Part shown: positions 31,144 to 43,869 of the stretch, piece by piece
How the letters are laid out: each line of letters begins with the position of its first letter
How positions within the stretch are numbered: position 1 is the first letter of the stretch
From: Cherax quadricarinatus
Taxonomy: Eukaryota; Arthropoda; Malacostraca; Decapoda; Parastacidae
Reading direction: 5' to 3'
NCBI RefSeq assembly: GCF_038502225.1
Contig: NC_091352.1
Span: 22,321,216 to 22,385,215, forward strand
Length of the DNA: 64,000 nucleotides
Position numbers and translations under genes: made by a program
Notes under the pieces: generated by a model
The model's database searches: none
The model's input: the letters and a program-made list of their open reading frames with translations, nothing else
Told to the model about the DNA's origin: nothing

Positions 31144-34100
31144 TCAGTCAGTTGTCAAAAAGTCAATGAGAGAGTCTGGATGAAAGGTGGGTCCATCAGC
31201 GAGAAGGGAAGGTAAAGAGAGAGCAGCAGAGCGAATATGACGACGGAGGTAAATTCTGCATGCTCGTTGATAACGTGGGCAGTCCAACAGAATGTGGCTG
31301 ACTGATAATGGAACATGGCAATTCTCACAGAGAGGAGCAGGGCGCCTCTCCATGAGATATCCACGAGTAAGACGAGTATGGCCAATGCGAAGATGGGAGA
31401 GAGTAGTCTCCAAACCTCGACACTGGTGATAAGAAGACGGCCAGTAACCTATACTCGGTTTAATAGATTGAAGTTTGTTGCCGAGCATAGTAGACCAACG
31501 TTGTTGCCAACGGGTGTGAAGTTGGGAAGATATTGCAGCAAAATAGACCGTAAATGGAATACCTCTACATGAAACTGGTAGGTCATGTACTGCTGACCGC
31601 GCAGCAGTGTCTGCCTGTTCATTGCCCTGTACGTGAACATGACCAGGGACCCAACAAAAAACAATATCTTTATGCTTGGTAAAGATGCGGCGTAGCCAAA
31701 GTTGGATACGGAGGACTAAGGGGTGAGGTGTATCAAATTTCTATATAGCCTGTAATGCACTAAGGGAGTCAGACAACCACAAATGATGACACAGGCATTG
31801 ATGCAATACGGATAAGTGCTGTAAGGATGGCATACAATTCAGCAGTAAAAATACTAGCCGAAGATAGTAAATGCCCTTGTACGACGCTGTCCGGAAACAC
31901 TGCTGCGAATCCTACGCCGTCAGAAGACTTAGAGCCATCTGTGTACACAGCAATGGCATGAGAATGAGAGTGAAAGTGGTCAAGAAAATGAGAGCAGGAA
32001 GCGACTGTAGACAGTTGGGCTTTCGAGCAAGGGAGAAAGAAAGAACAGACTCGAACAGCTGGAACTTCATGGGGGGTAGGGAAAAGTGAGATGCTACATG
32101 TACATAGAAAGGTGGTAATTGAAGAGAAGACAAGAGCGAATGAAGGCGAAGAGAGAAGGGACGGAATAAACAGGGGTGGCGAACAAACAAAGAATGTCTA
32201 CTAATATCAGTGACCATTCTATAAATGGAAGGATTGCGGAGATCATGAGAACGTACATAGTAGCGAAGGCAATGGGCATCACGGCGATCGGATAAGGATG
32301 GAACGTTCGTTTCTGCATAGAGGCTCTCGACAGGGGAAGAGCGGAAAGCACCAAGGCATAAACGTAATCCTTGGTGATGAATGGGGTTAAGGCTAGAGAG
32401 AGTAGCAGGAGATGCCGCTGAATAGATCTGGTCACCATAATCAAGTTTCGATAAGATAAGGGTGGAATGTAGGCAAAGGAGGGTTCGACGATCAGCTCCC
32501 CATGAAAGATGAGCAAGGGTTTTAAGGAGGTTCAGCCGGCTGTGGCAAGTTGCCTTCAGAGAGGTAATGCGAGGTTTCCAGGATAACCTACGATCAAAGA
32601 GGAGGCCCAGAAACTTGACTATCACGTTCAGGGATACGGGAGCCATAGAGGTACAAAGGATGATCGGAGATGACAGAGCGTCTAGTGAAAGTAATTTGGT
32701 GGGTTTTAGTGCTGGAAAATTTAAACCCACGTGTGGTGGCCCAATTGGAAACACGGTCGACTGCATGCTGGAGAGAAACTGTAATAAGGTGAAAGTCAGC
32801 GTCTGCACAGGCAATAGCGAAGTCATCAACACAGTGATGTCCAAATATTTGATGGAAGACTAGAGGCCAAATCATTAATAGCAAGGAGAAAAAGTGTTGT
32901 GCTCAGAACACATCCCTGGGGGACACCTTCAGCTTGGATAAAGTCCGGGGAGAGCACATTATTAACCCGAACACGGAAATGCCTGTCAGTTAAAAAGTTC
33001 TTAAGGAAGGATGGTAGATTGCCTCGAAGGCCTAAGGAGTGGGCTTGGGCTAAAATATTATACCTCCAAGTTGTGTCATATGCCTTCTCAAGGTCAAAAA
33101 ATATGGCAATAACAGTGGTTATTCGCAAAGGCATTACGAACATACGTATCCAAGCGTAGTAAGGGATCTATGGTAGAACGTCCCTTACGAAAGCCTTATT
33201 GACGAGTGGAGAGACTGTTGTGTCTCTAAATACCACACTAAACGACTATTTACTAGGCGTTCCATCACTTTGCAAACTGCACTGATAAGAGCAATGGGAC
33301 GATAGTGGGAGGTTTCATGTCCCGTAGTGCCTGGTTTGCGGAAAGGGAGAACAATGGCGGATTTCCACAGCTGTGGAAGAACTCCTTGTGACCAAATAAG
33401 ATTGTAAAGGCGTAATAGGACTGCAAGGGCTGACTGACGTAAATGTTGTAGCATACGAGTATGAATGTCGTCGGGCCCAGCTGCCGATGATCGGCAAGCT
33501 GAGTGTGTTGCCTCCAGTTCTTGAAGTGTAAAAGGGACTGTTCTTCTCTAAGAAGAAAAGTCCAAGGGTGCTAACTCTCTGGCAGACTTTGAGGAAAGAA
33601 ATGAGGGGCATAGATGGAGTCCCTGAGAAATACGGACCAGATGATTGCCAATTTCATTGGCAACATCTAGTGGGTTTGCTATATCAACACCGGCAACCCG
33701 CAGAACAGGAGCTGGGTCAGGAGAATATTTACCACTCAGTTTTCGTACTTTTTTCCAGACTGCACTCATAGAGGAAGCAGAGGTGATGGAGACAATCTCG
33801 CCAGCAAGTGCGTTTAGCATCACGGATGACACGGCGAGCGATCGCACGCTTCTGCTTAAATTCAAGAAGTCTGTGGTTCTATTGTACCGGTACCTGCCCC
33901 ATGCAGCGCGTTTCAAATGTACTGCATGAGCACAAGCAGGAGACCACCAAGGCACGCATTTCTGAGAATGCCTGCCCGACGTTTGGGGTATAGAATGAGA
34001 AGCTGCGGTTAAAACTGAGGACGAGAAGAGGTGTAAAAGCTCATCGATGGAGGACGAAGAAGGAACCTCTCTAAAAACAGTTAGGTGTGAGTAAAGGTTC

Positions 34101-34766
34101 CAATTTGTCTGATCAAATTGCCAGCGTGGGATGCGAAGAGGTGGTGAATATGAAGGGGAAGTAAGAATGATTGGGAAATGATCGCTGTCATGTAAGTCCG
34201 GAAGAACAGACCAAGTGAAGTCTAATGCAGCGGAGGAAGAACAGACAGAGATCGTTGCAAGAGAGAGTGAGTCTGAGGATCAAAATGGGTGTGAGTACCT
34301 GTATTTAAAACATGGAGGGGGTGGGTGGCAATAGAAGCCTCTAACTGAATGCCACGGGAATCACAGTGAGCCCCCCCAGAGGAAATGGTGGGCATTAAAA
34401 TCACCAAGTAACAGAATCAGTGGTGGTAATGACGAAACAAGAAAGGCAATATCCGGAATAGATAATGCCCGAGAAGGAGAGATATATAAAGAACAGAGCG
34501 TATACCACCTATGCAAGTGGATACGGGCTGCTGTGTAATGCAGCGAAGTACGAACAAATAGCTAATGGTACGGAATATCAGTGCATAGAAGGGCACTTTC
34601 ATTAAAGGTCCCATCAGGAAAAGGATCTGAAGAATACAATAAATTATAGCCTGAGATGGGAGAGAACAGCAGAGTAATTTTGGTTCCTTTAAGCAAACAC
34701 CAACAGGGGAAAACTGGTAGAGTAACATCAGAAGCTCACCCCGATTACCCACTGTAAATAGGCCAT
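31144..34766 (-). pseudogene. Jockey/I-type ORF2, right-arm copy, decayed
   Basis: Endonuclease, RT and RNase H motifs as in the left copy (FFDLEKAYDTTW, GVPQGCVLSTTLF, VDDFAIACADADFH with the YVDD region damaged to C/CVDD near 32838, RNase H start YTQMALS out of frame). It shares with the left copy the 2-bp loss after ERD (about 32616) and the 2-bp loss near 31771. It has several private frameshifts in the endonuclease and the RT fingers, including a broken GFRKG region near 33195. Confidence 0.8.
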
Positions 34767-34810
34767 GATTGGCAACGATAAAGATACCTGAAATCCGCAG
34801 GCAAGGGTTC

Positions 34811-36707
34811 CTACGGACTAGAGCTGTTAGAAAAGTCCACATGCGGAGGCAGTGGAAAACGTTCAAGCAGCCAAGGAACGGTGCGCTGTGAAGAAAGGAG
34901 TTGCGTAGATGGAGTAGAGGAGAGAGAAGGAGCAGAGAGTGGATCAGTGTCCATTGATGGTTTGGTCTCTGCAATATATTCAGAGATTGCTTCAAGTGTT
35001 TCAGAATTCAGAGACGTCGTATGGGAGACAATATTGGAAATGGTAGGGGAAGGATGAGTAAAGATTGGAACTGTAATGGACTGTACTAAGGTAGGGGGGG
35101 ACGGAAGGGTGGAGGGAACTGGAGAAGCGTAGAAGGGGACAGAAGAGGCAGAAACCTGGGAGGTGGCCGAAGAGGAAGAAACTTGGGAGGGAACAGGGGA
35201 GGAAGGTACAGTACGAGGAGGAGGGTGAACTTCTACACTCGTAACAGAGCCAGTAAGGGGGGGAGAACCAGGTACAGAGACAGGGAAGGGAAAATGAGGT
35301 GGAAGATGGGTAGTAGGTGTTAACGGACCTTTTTTTTGACTTTTGAGAAGTAGAGGGACGATTGGGAGGAGGTGTCATACGAGATCTCGTCGCTACTGAG
35401 GCTTGTGAGAGAGAACACGAAGAAGCAAGATCAGACTGAGACGTTTAAGTAGGGACGTCTGAGCCGAGGACAGCAAAAGAATTAGCTACAGGAGTGACTA
35501 TGGGAGAGGTAACCACAGAGGTGGGTGCAGAAGATGGGATACCAGAAGTGGGGGGACGTTTTGAAACACGGGAATAAGAAACATGAGGTAGTCTCACTTG
35601 GAGGCGGAGATGAGAAACTGCCATGGCATAAGGGAGACCTTCTGCCTCTGAGGTAACAGATTTCCCGCACGTTTAAGTAAACTTGACAACGGCGAGAGTA
35701 CGAAGGGTGAGCCTCATGACAATTAAGGCAAGAGGGAGGTCGATTGCAAGATGTATTAGAATGGTCATCGGCACCACAGACTGGGCATTCGGCGATAGAT
35801 CTGCAATATTTCGCTGGATGGCCAAATCACCAGCAATTTCTACACTGTTGTAGTGTAGGGATCACGTTTCGATCTTGTAACCGATGTCCTGCTACATAAA
35901 CTGAGGATGGGAGTTCACGGCTGTCAAAAGTTAAACGAGCCACATTGCTAGGGTATCGTCTCCGCCTGCGAGCAGGAAGAATGCAAGTGTCTACCTTGAG
36001 GATTGGGGGACCTTGGAGTTCCAGCTTTACAAGAATGTCAGTGCCACATGTCTGGAAATTTTGAACTATGGTATGGGGCAGAATGATGGTACCACTACAA
36101 GAATTGAGGTAATGATGCTTTTCAATAGTTACAGGAACAGTATCGATATGGGAAAGACGAGAAAGCTCATGAGCCTGGGTAGCATTCTGTACGGTGACTG
36201 TGCGTACCGCTCTTAAGAGCATGAAAAGAAATATTTACCAACATAGCAGGAGTGCCTTGCCAATACTGTGGTCAGAAAGATAGGCAGTAGAGGAAGTCGG
36301 TCGTAAAGTGAAGAATTTAGTCCATTGTGCAGCGTGGAAAGGTAGTGAAGGACGTGTCGATCTTTTCTGAGAAGAACGAGAATGTTGAGTAGTATCATCA
36401 GTAAGTAATTGTTGTCGTTTATGCGTAGGACCAGAGTTCGTCCGACGTGGAACAGGCCGGCGATTCGAAAATTGCCGCACCGTAGAAGGAGAGGCCGGAA
36501 GCATAGTCAGAGGAGAGCGAAGGTCAGTTAAATCGAAGGAGTCAGTCAAGGCCTCAGTACCTAAACGGGTGAGGAAACAGCACCGGCAAGAGGTACAGAG
36601 GCATGAGGAGTGTCCGAAGAGTGGTCCAAAGACGAGGCGGGGTCAGAACAGGGTGCGGTATCAAGAAGGGGCCCGGGGGTAGCAGGTTCATGGACTAGGG
36701 CTGCCAT
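34811..36707 (-). pseudogene. Jockey/I-type ORF1 (gag), right-arm copy, decayed
   Basis: Begins MAALVHEPATPG at ATG 36707. Homology to the left-arm gag covers the whole length, but with in-frame stops (for example near 35820, where the first knuckle reads CRNCW followed by a stop), frameshifts and small deletions (loss of residues around FHAQFPTE). By eye it is about 6% different from the left-arm gag at the DNA level, more than the 1.5-2% seen between the arms elsewhere. Non-functional. Confidence 0.8.
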
Positions 36708-37734
36708 GGTTAGGCTACTTCATTCTTTTTGTTTTTAAGAAAAAAAAAATTAAAAAAGGGGGACCGGGGAGGGATAGTTCCCAGGAGGAATGAAAGGGCT
36801 AGAAATCTCCCTCCGCGCCCAAGAGGACCTCAGCACCACAAGTAGCGCAGATGCAGCATGGAACCCGTGCCATACCCTACCCAACATGCCAGTAAACCGG
36901 CAATCCGGGATAGCAACCTCACATCTGCCGAGCTACCTCGGACAAAAGAGGGGGCGGCCGGAAATCCACCACAAAGCATACCTCCTTCGGCCACCACCCC
37001 CAGAATCCGGAAGGTGGCTTCCAGAGATACACCCGTTGCCCGAGAGACACCCAAAGCCCCCCTCCAGGATACCGGAGGGGGATCAGGACATTCCCAGGCA
37101 ATCCAGATTCCACGGCAAACTATGCCCATGCCAAGAACCTCAACGGAATGGGATGGGATGGACCCCGGTACCCTTTCCCCTACCTAGGAACTAGCGTGCC
37201 TGTGGAAAAAAGAAAAAAAAAAAAAAAGGCCAAAAAGGAAGGGCAAAAGGGAGGGGTGGGGAGGAGGAAAGGAAAAAGGGGAGGATGGGATAGGGAATGG
37301 GGGATTGGGGGGTAATTAGGTTCGTTCTGAGGAAGTAGACCGACAGGTCTAATTCCTCAGACCAAGAGCCTCTTCACCACGCCAAGGAGCCCCCACCTTG
37401 AAGAGGTCAGATTCAGAAAGGATATAGGAAAGCACTGGTTTGGTAATAGAGTTGTGGATGAGTGGAACAAACTCCCGAGTACAGTTATTCAGGCTAAAAC
37501 ATTGTGTAGTTTTAAAAATAGGTTAGATAAATACATCAGTGGGTGTGAGTTGGACCTGACTAGCTTGTGCTGCTGGGTCTGGTGCAGTGCTCCATCCTTG
37601 AGTGGAGATGATCAGACTGGATGGGTCATTGGGTTAATCCAGGGGGGGGGTCATTGGTCTAATCCGTGGGGGGACATGGACCTGCTCTACATGGGTCAGT
37701 AGGCCTGTTGCAGTGTTCCTTCTTTCTTATGTCA

Positions 37735-38009
37735 CTACTGCGGACTGCCACGCGAAGAACACGAAGATTTGTTCCACCTGTGGGTCTGCAGGTCACGATT
37801 TTCGTTCTTGCACTTCCACTGCTGCTCCCACTTACATCAACTGTAGAGTGACCACCATTCTCTTGCAGCCAAATCTGGAACCTCTCCTTCATATGCGCAA
37901 TTGCAAAGATTCAACCAACAACATCCAAGATTCTACAAGCCACTACCCAACCTCCACCTGATGATATCTACCAAATTCTATTACTGCATGATGTTTGCTC
38001 ACATGCAAA
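37735..38009 (+). pseudogene. gag-like ORF1, 3' half, first segment
   Basis: Reads TTADCHAKNTKICSTCGSAG then HDFRSCTS: the end of one knuckle and a full CSTCGSAGHDFRSC (C-x2-C-x4-H-x4-C) knuckle. It directly follows the CR1 3' tail. The coding sense fits as the continuation of the - strand half ending at about 25906. It stops at the third Jockey copy, with the target-site repeat at 37997-38009. Confidence 0.62.
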
Positions 38010-38213
38010 TTATTATTATAATCAAAAAGAAGCGCTAAGCCACAAGGGCTATACAGCGCTGCAGGGTAGGGAAGGAAACAAGGGAATTGGATGGCAGAAG
38101 GGAGGGGGGATGATCAGCAGGTTACAGAAAACAGCGGGGCAGGGGATAGTACGGGGGTAGAGGGTAGCAAGAGATACAAGTAGAAAGGGCTGAAAGTATC
38201 AGAATTTGTGAAG

Positions 38214-41200
38214 TCAGTCAGTCGTTGTCAAAAAGTCAATGAGAGAGTCCGGATGAAAGGTGGGTCCATCAGCGAGAAGGGAAGGTAAAGAGAGAGCAGC
38301 GGGGCGAAGACGACGACAGAGGTAAATTCTGCGTGCTCGTTGATAAAGTGGGTAGTCCAACAGAATGTGGCTGACTGATAATGGAGCTTGGCAATTCTCA
38401 CAGAGAGGAGAAAGACGCCTCTCCATGAGATATCCATGAGTAAGACGAGTATGGCCAATGCGAAGACGGGAGAGAGTAGTCTCCCAACCTCGACACTGGT
38501 GATAAGAAGACGGCCAGTAACCTATACTCGGTTTAATAGACTGAAGTTTGTTGCCGAGCATAGTAGACCAACGTTGTTGCCAACGGGTGTGAAGGTGGGA
38601 AGATATTACAGCAAAATAGTCCGTACATGGAATACCTCTATAAGAAACTGGTAGGTCATGTACTGCTGACCGCGCAGCAGTGTCTGCCTGTTCATTGCCC
38701 TGTACGTCAACATGACCAGGGACCCAACAAAAAACAATATCTTTATGCTTAGTAAAGATGCGGCGTAGCCAAAGTTGGATACGGAGGACTAAGGGGTGAG
38801 GTGTATCAAATTTTTGTATAGCCTGTAAAGCACTAAGGGAGTATGAGACAACCACAAATGATGACACAGGCATAGATGCAATACGGATAAGTGCTGTAAG
38901 GATGGCATATAATTCAGCAGTAAAAATACTAGCTGAAGATAGTAAATGCCCTTGTACGACGCTGTCCGGAAACACTGCTGCGAATCCTACGCCGTCAGAA
39001 GACTTAGAGCCATCTGTGTACACAGCAATGGCATGAGAATGAGAGTGAAAGTGGTCAAGAAAAAGAGAGCGGGAAGCGACCGTAGACAGTTGGGCTTTCG
39101 AGCAAGGGAGGGAGAAAGAACAGACTCGAACAGCTGGAACTTCCCAGGGGGGTAGGGAAAAGTGAGATGCTACATGTACATAGAAAGGTGGTAGTTGAAG
39201 AGAAGACAAGAGCGAATGGAGGCGAAGAGAGAAGGGACGGAGTAAGCAGGGGCGGCGAACAAATAAAGAATGTCTACTAATATCAGTGACCATTCTATAA
39301 ATGGAAGGATTGCGGAGATCATGAGAGCGTACATAGTAGCGCAGGCAATGGGCATCACGGCGATCGGATAAGGATGGAACGTTCGCTTCTGCATAGAGGC
39401 TTTCGACAGGGGAAGAGCGAAAAGCACCAAGGCATAAACGTAATCCTTGGTGATGAATGGGGTTAAGGCTAGAGAGAGTAGCAGGAGATGCCGCTGAATA
39501 GATCTGGTCACCATAATCAAGTTTCGATAAAATAAGGGTGGAATGTAGGTGAAGGAGGGTTCGACGATCAGCTCCCCACGAAAGATGAGCAAGGGTTTTA
39601 AGAAGGTTCAGCCGGCTGTGACAAGTTGCCTTCAGAGAGGTAATGTGAGGTTTCCAGGATAACCTACGATCAAAGAGGAGGCCCAGAAACTTGACTGTAT
39701 CACGTTCAGGGATACGTGAGCCATAGAGGTACAAAGGATGATCAGAGATGACAGAGCGTCTAGTGAAAGTGATTTGGTGGGTTTTAGTGCTGGAAAATTT
39801 AAACCCATGTGTGGTGGCCCAATTGGAAACACGGTCGACTGCATGCTGGAGAGAAACTGTAAGGAGGTGACAGTCAGCGCCTGCACAGGCAATAGCGAAG
39901 TCATCAACATAGAGTGATGACCAAATATTTGATGGAAGACTAGAGGCCAAATCATTAATAGCAAGGAGAAAAAGTGTTGTGCTCAGAACACATCCCTGGG
40001 GGACACCTTCAGCTTGGACAAAGTCCGGGGAGAGCACATTATTAACCCGAACACGGAAATGCCTGTCAGTTAAAAAGTTCTTAAGGAAGGATGGTAGATT
40101 GCCTCGAAGGCCTAAGGAGTGGGCTTGGGCTAAAATATTATACCTCCAAGTTGTGTCATATGCCTTCAAGGTCAAACAATATGGCAATAACCGAGTGGTT
40201 ATTCGCAAAGGCATTACGAACATACGTATCCAAGCGCAGTAAGGGGTCTATGGTAGAACGTCCCTTACGAAAGCCATATTGACGAGTGGAGAGACTGTTG
40301 TGTGTCTCTAAATACCACACTAAACGTCTATTTACTAGACGTTCCATTACTTTGCAAACTGCACTGGTAAGAGCAATGGGACGATAGTGGGAGGTTTCAT
40401 GTCCCGTAGTGCCTGGTTTGCGGAAAGGGAGAACAATGGCGGATTTCCACAGCTGTGGAAGAACTCCTTGTGACCAAATAAGATTGTAAAGGCGTAATAG
40501 GACTGCAAGGGCTGACTGATGTAAATGTTGTAGCATACGAATATGAATGTCGTCGGGCCCAGCTGCCGATGATCGACAAGCTGAGAGTGTTGCCTCCAGT
40601 TCTTGAAGTGTAAAAGGCACATTATACTGTTCTTCTCTGAGAGAAGAAAAGTCCAAGGGTGCTAACTCTCTGGCAGACTTTGAGGAAAGAAATGAGGGGC
40701 ATAGATGGAGTCCCTGAGAAATACGGACCAGATGATTGCCAATTTCATTGGCAACATCTAGTGGGTTTGCTATATCAACACCGGCAACCCGCAGAACAGG
40801 AGCCGGGTCAGGAGAATATTTACCACTCAGTTTTCGTACTTTTTTCCAGACTGCACTCATAGAGGAAGCAGAGGTGATGGTGGAGACAATCTCGCCAGCA
40901 AGTGCGTTTAGCGTCACGGATGACACGGCGAGCGATCGCACGCTTCTGTTTAAAATCAAGGAGTCGCTCTGTGGTTCTATTGTACCGGTACCTGCCCCAT
41001 GCAGCGCGTTTCAAACGTACTGCACGAGCACAAGCAGGAGACCACCAAGGCACGCATTTCTGAGAATGCCTGCCCGAAGTTTGGGGTATAGAATGAGAAG
41101 CTGCGGTGAAAACGGAGGACGAGAAGAGGTGTAAAAGCTCATCGATGGAGGACGAAGAAGGAACCTCTTTAAAAACAGTCAGGTGTGAGTAAAGGTTCCA

Positions 41201-41894
41201 ATTTGCCCGATTAAATTGCCAGCGTGGGGTGCGAAGAGGTGGCGAATATGAAGGGGAAGTAAGAATGATTGGGAAATGATCACTGTCATGTAAGTCCGGG
41301 AGAACAGACCAAGTAAAGTCTAATGCGGCGGAGGAAGAGCAAACAGAGATCGATGCAAGAGAGAGTATGAGTCCGAGGATCAAAATGGGTGTGAGTACCT
41401 GTATTTAAAACATGGAGGGGGTGGGTGGCAAGAAAAGCCTCTAACTGAATTCCACGGGAATCACAGTGAGACCCTCCCCAGAGGAAATGGTGGGCATTAA
41501 AATCACCAAGTAACAGAATCGGTGGCGGTAATGACGAAACAAGGAAGGCAAAATCCGGAATAGATAATGCCCGAGAAGGAGAGAGATATAAAGAACAGAG
41601 CGTATACCACCTATGTAAGTGGATACGGGCTGCTGTGTAATGCAGCGAAGTATGAATAAATAGCTGATGGTACGGAATATCAGTGCGGAGAAGAATGGCA
41701 CTTTCATTAAAGGTCCCTTCAGGAAAAGGATCTGAAGAATACAATAAATTATAGCCTGAGATGTGAGAAATAACAGCAGAGTGTAATTTTGGTTCCTGTA
41801 AGCAAACACCAACAGGGGCAAACTGGGAGAGTAACATCTGAATCTCACCCTGATTACCCCTGAGGCCGCGTATATTCCACTGTAAAAAGGCCAT
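38214..41894 (-). pseudogene. Jockey/I-type ORF2, third copy (few lesions)
   Basis: Start ATG 41894 (MAFLQWNIRGLRG). The endonuclease is open to near 41290, with a frame change near 41355; the next segments run to 40960 and 40156. From about 40223 to 38214 one frame is open for 669 codons covering GVPQGCVLSTTLF, YVDDFAIACAGAD, RNase H (YTDGSKSSDGVGF, TAELYAILTALIRI, WVPGHVDVQGNEQADTAAR) and a C-terminal CENCQAPLSVSHILLDY zinc-like motif. It lacks the two 2-bp losses that the arm copies share. A deletion of a few bases near 40170-40180 breaks FFDLEKAYDTTW. Confidence 0.85.
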
Positions 41895-41938
41895 GATTGG
41901 CAATGATAAAGATACTTGAAATCCGCAGGTAAGGGTTC

Positions 41939-43869
41939 CTACGGACTAGAAGGGTTAGAAAAGTCCACATGCGGAGGCAGTGGAAAATGTTCAAGCAGCG
42001 AAGGAACGGTGCGCTGTGAAGAAAGGAGTTGCGCAGATGGAGCAGAGGAGAGAGAAAGAGCGGAAGGTGGATCAGTGTCCATTGATGGTTTGGTCTCTGC
42101 AATATATTCAGAGATTGCTTCAAGTGTTTCGGAATTCAGAGATGTCGTATGGGAGACAATATTGGGAATGGTAGGGGGAGGATGAGTAAAGATTGGAACT
42201 GTATTGGACTGTACCAAGGTAGGGGGGGGGGCGAAAGGGTGGAGGGAACTGGAGAAGCGTGGCAGGGGACAGAAGAGACAGGAACCTGGGAGGTGGCAGA
42301 AGAGGGAGAAACTTGGGAGGGAACAGGGGAGGAAGGTACATTACGAGGAGGAGGGTGAACCTCTGCACTTGTAACTGAGCCAGTGAGAGGGGAAGAACTA
42401 GGGACAGAGACAGGGAGGGTAAAATGAGGAGGTGGAAGATGGGTAGGAGGTGTTACCGGACCTTTTTTTGACTTTTGAGAAGTAGAGGGACGATTGGGAA
42501 GAGGTGTCGTACGAGGTCTCGTCGATACTGAGGCTTGTAAGAGAGAACTCGAAGAAGCGAGATTAGACTGAGGCGTTGAAGTAGGGACGTCTGAGCCGAG
42601 GACAGCAAAAGGATTAGATACAGGAGTGATTATGGGAGAGGGAACCACAGAGGTGGGTGTAGAAGATGGGATACCAGAAGTGGGGGGACGTTTTGAAACA
42701 CGGGAATAAGAAACACGTGGGAGTCTCCCTTGGAGGCGGAGATGAGAAACTGCCATGGCATAAGGGAGACCTTCTGTCTCTTTGAGGTAACGGATTTCCC
42801 GCTCGTTTAAATAGACCTGACAACGGCGAGAGTACGAAGGGTGAGCCTCATGACAGTTAAGGCAAGAGGGAGATCGATTGCAAGACGTATTAGAATGGTC
42901 ATCGGCACCACAGACTGGGCATTCGGCGATAGATCTGCAATATTTCGCTGGATGGCCAAATCGCCAGCAATTTCTACACTGTTGTGGTGTAGGGATCACC
43001 TTTCGAACTTGTAACCGATGTCCTGCTATATAAACGGAGGATGGGAGTTCTCGGCTGTCAAAAGTTAAACGAGCCACATTGCTAGAGTATCGTCTCCGCC
43101 CACGGGCAGGAAGAACGTAAGTGTCTACCTTGAGGATTGGGAGATCTTGGAGTTCCAGCTGTTCTAGAATGTCGGTGCCACATGTCTGGAAATTTTGTTG
43201 AACTATGGTATGGGGCAGAATAACGGTACCACTACAAGAATTGAGGGAATGATGTTTTTCAAGGGTGACAGGAACAGTATCTATATGGGAAAGACGAGAG
43301 AGCTCACGAGCCTGGGTAGCATTCTGTACGGTAATGATGCGCGTACCGCTCTTAAGAGCATGAAAAGAAATATCTTTACCAACATGGCGTAGGAGTGCCT
43401 TGCCAATACTATGGTCAGAAAGATAGGCAGTAGAGGAAGTTGGTCGTAAAGTGAAGAATTTAGTCCACTGTTCAGTCTGAAACTGAGCGTGGAAAGGTAG
43501 TGAAGGACGTGTCGATCGTTTCTGAGAAGAACGAGAAGGTGAAGGTGGAGAAGTATCAGCAGGTAATTGTAGTTGACGTTTAGGCGTGGGACCAGAGTTG
43601 GTCCGACGTGGAACGGGTCGGCGATTTGAAAATTGCCGCACCGTAGAGGGAGAAGCCGGAAGCATAGTCAGAGGAGAGCGAAGGTCTGATAAATCGAAGG
43701 AGTCAGTCGAGGCCTCAGTACCTGAAGCGGGTGAGGAAACAGCACCGGCAATAGGTACAGAGGCATGAGGAATGTCTGAAGAGTGGTCCAAAGACGAGGC
43801 GGGGTCAGAACGGGGTGCGGTATCAAGAAGGGGCCCGGGGGTACCAGGTTCATGGACTAGGGCTGCCAT
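41939..43869 (-). pseudogene. Jockey/I-type ORF1 (gag), third copy, one C-run frameshift
   Basis: Open from ATG 43869 (MAALVHEPGTPG) for about 540 codons, including all three knuckles (CRNCWRFGHPAKYC, CPVCGADDHSNTSC, CLNCHEAHPSYSRRC). At the homopolymer near 42222-42230 the frame changes; the last 90 codons (VQSNTVPIFTHPPP to NPSSP) continue in another frame to 41939. A one-base homopolymer indel is the only lesion seen. It is closely similar to the left-arm gag (about 1% by eye over the first 250 bp). Confidence 0.85.

Larger units (their letters stand above)
27737..37406. repeat. Right arm of a large inverted duplication
   Basis: Reverse-complement partner of 15253-25551, with a 2.2-kb spacer between the arms. 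Outward it is continuous with the CR1 3' end and the gag-like 3' half, so this arm keeps the original 3' flank of the locus, whereas the left arm keeps the 5' flank (gag 5' half). Both arms lie in one contiguous sequence here and differ at many sites, which argues against a simple fold-back assembly error. Confidence 0.85.
30938..37406 (-). mobile_element. Jockey/I-group LINE with RNase H, right-arm copy
   Basis: Full length on the - strand: 5' end CCTCTTCAAGG at 37406, A-rich 5' UTR tract (about 37205-37225), gag (start ATG 36707), ORF2 (start ATG 34766), 3' tail ATTATATTATAATC at 30938. The 11-bp target-site duplication TCAGATTCAGA brackets it within CR1 ORF2. It is the most decayed of the three copies; gag has many indels and stops. 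Here the insertion into CR1 is directly provable. Confidence 0.9.
27737..37734 (+). mobile_element. CR1-type LINE, right-arm copy, split by a Jockey insertion
   Basis: CR1 sequence runs from 27737 (mid ORF1) to 30937, is interrupted by the Jockey element (30938-37406), and resumes at 37407 with the ORF2 C-terminus (VVDEWNKLPSTVIQAKTLCS) and 3' UTR to the tail TTCTTTCTTATGT near 37734. The 11-bp repeat TCAGATTCAGA flanks the Jockey (30927-30937 and 37407-37417). A G-run region at 37641-37675 contains a partial local duplication (TCATTGG..TAATCC). Its 5' end is a breakpoint, not a retroposon end. Confidence 0.86.

Noticed and set aside
36790..37194. Pro/Arg-rich open frames in the Jockey 5' UTR (also 15388-15720 and 44048-44439)
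   Set aside because: They are present in all three Jockey copies, but with different ends and on the strand opposite to gag; most likely GC-rich UTR without stops. Conservation was not tested.
15253..37406. Inverted duplication as a simple assembly fold-back
   Set aside because: The arms differ by about 1.5-6% depending on the part, have an arm-specific insertion, and have different outer flanks. Long reads are still needed to be sure.
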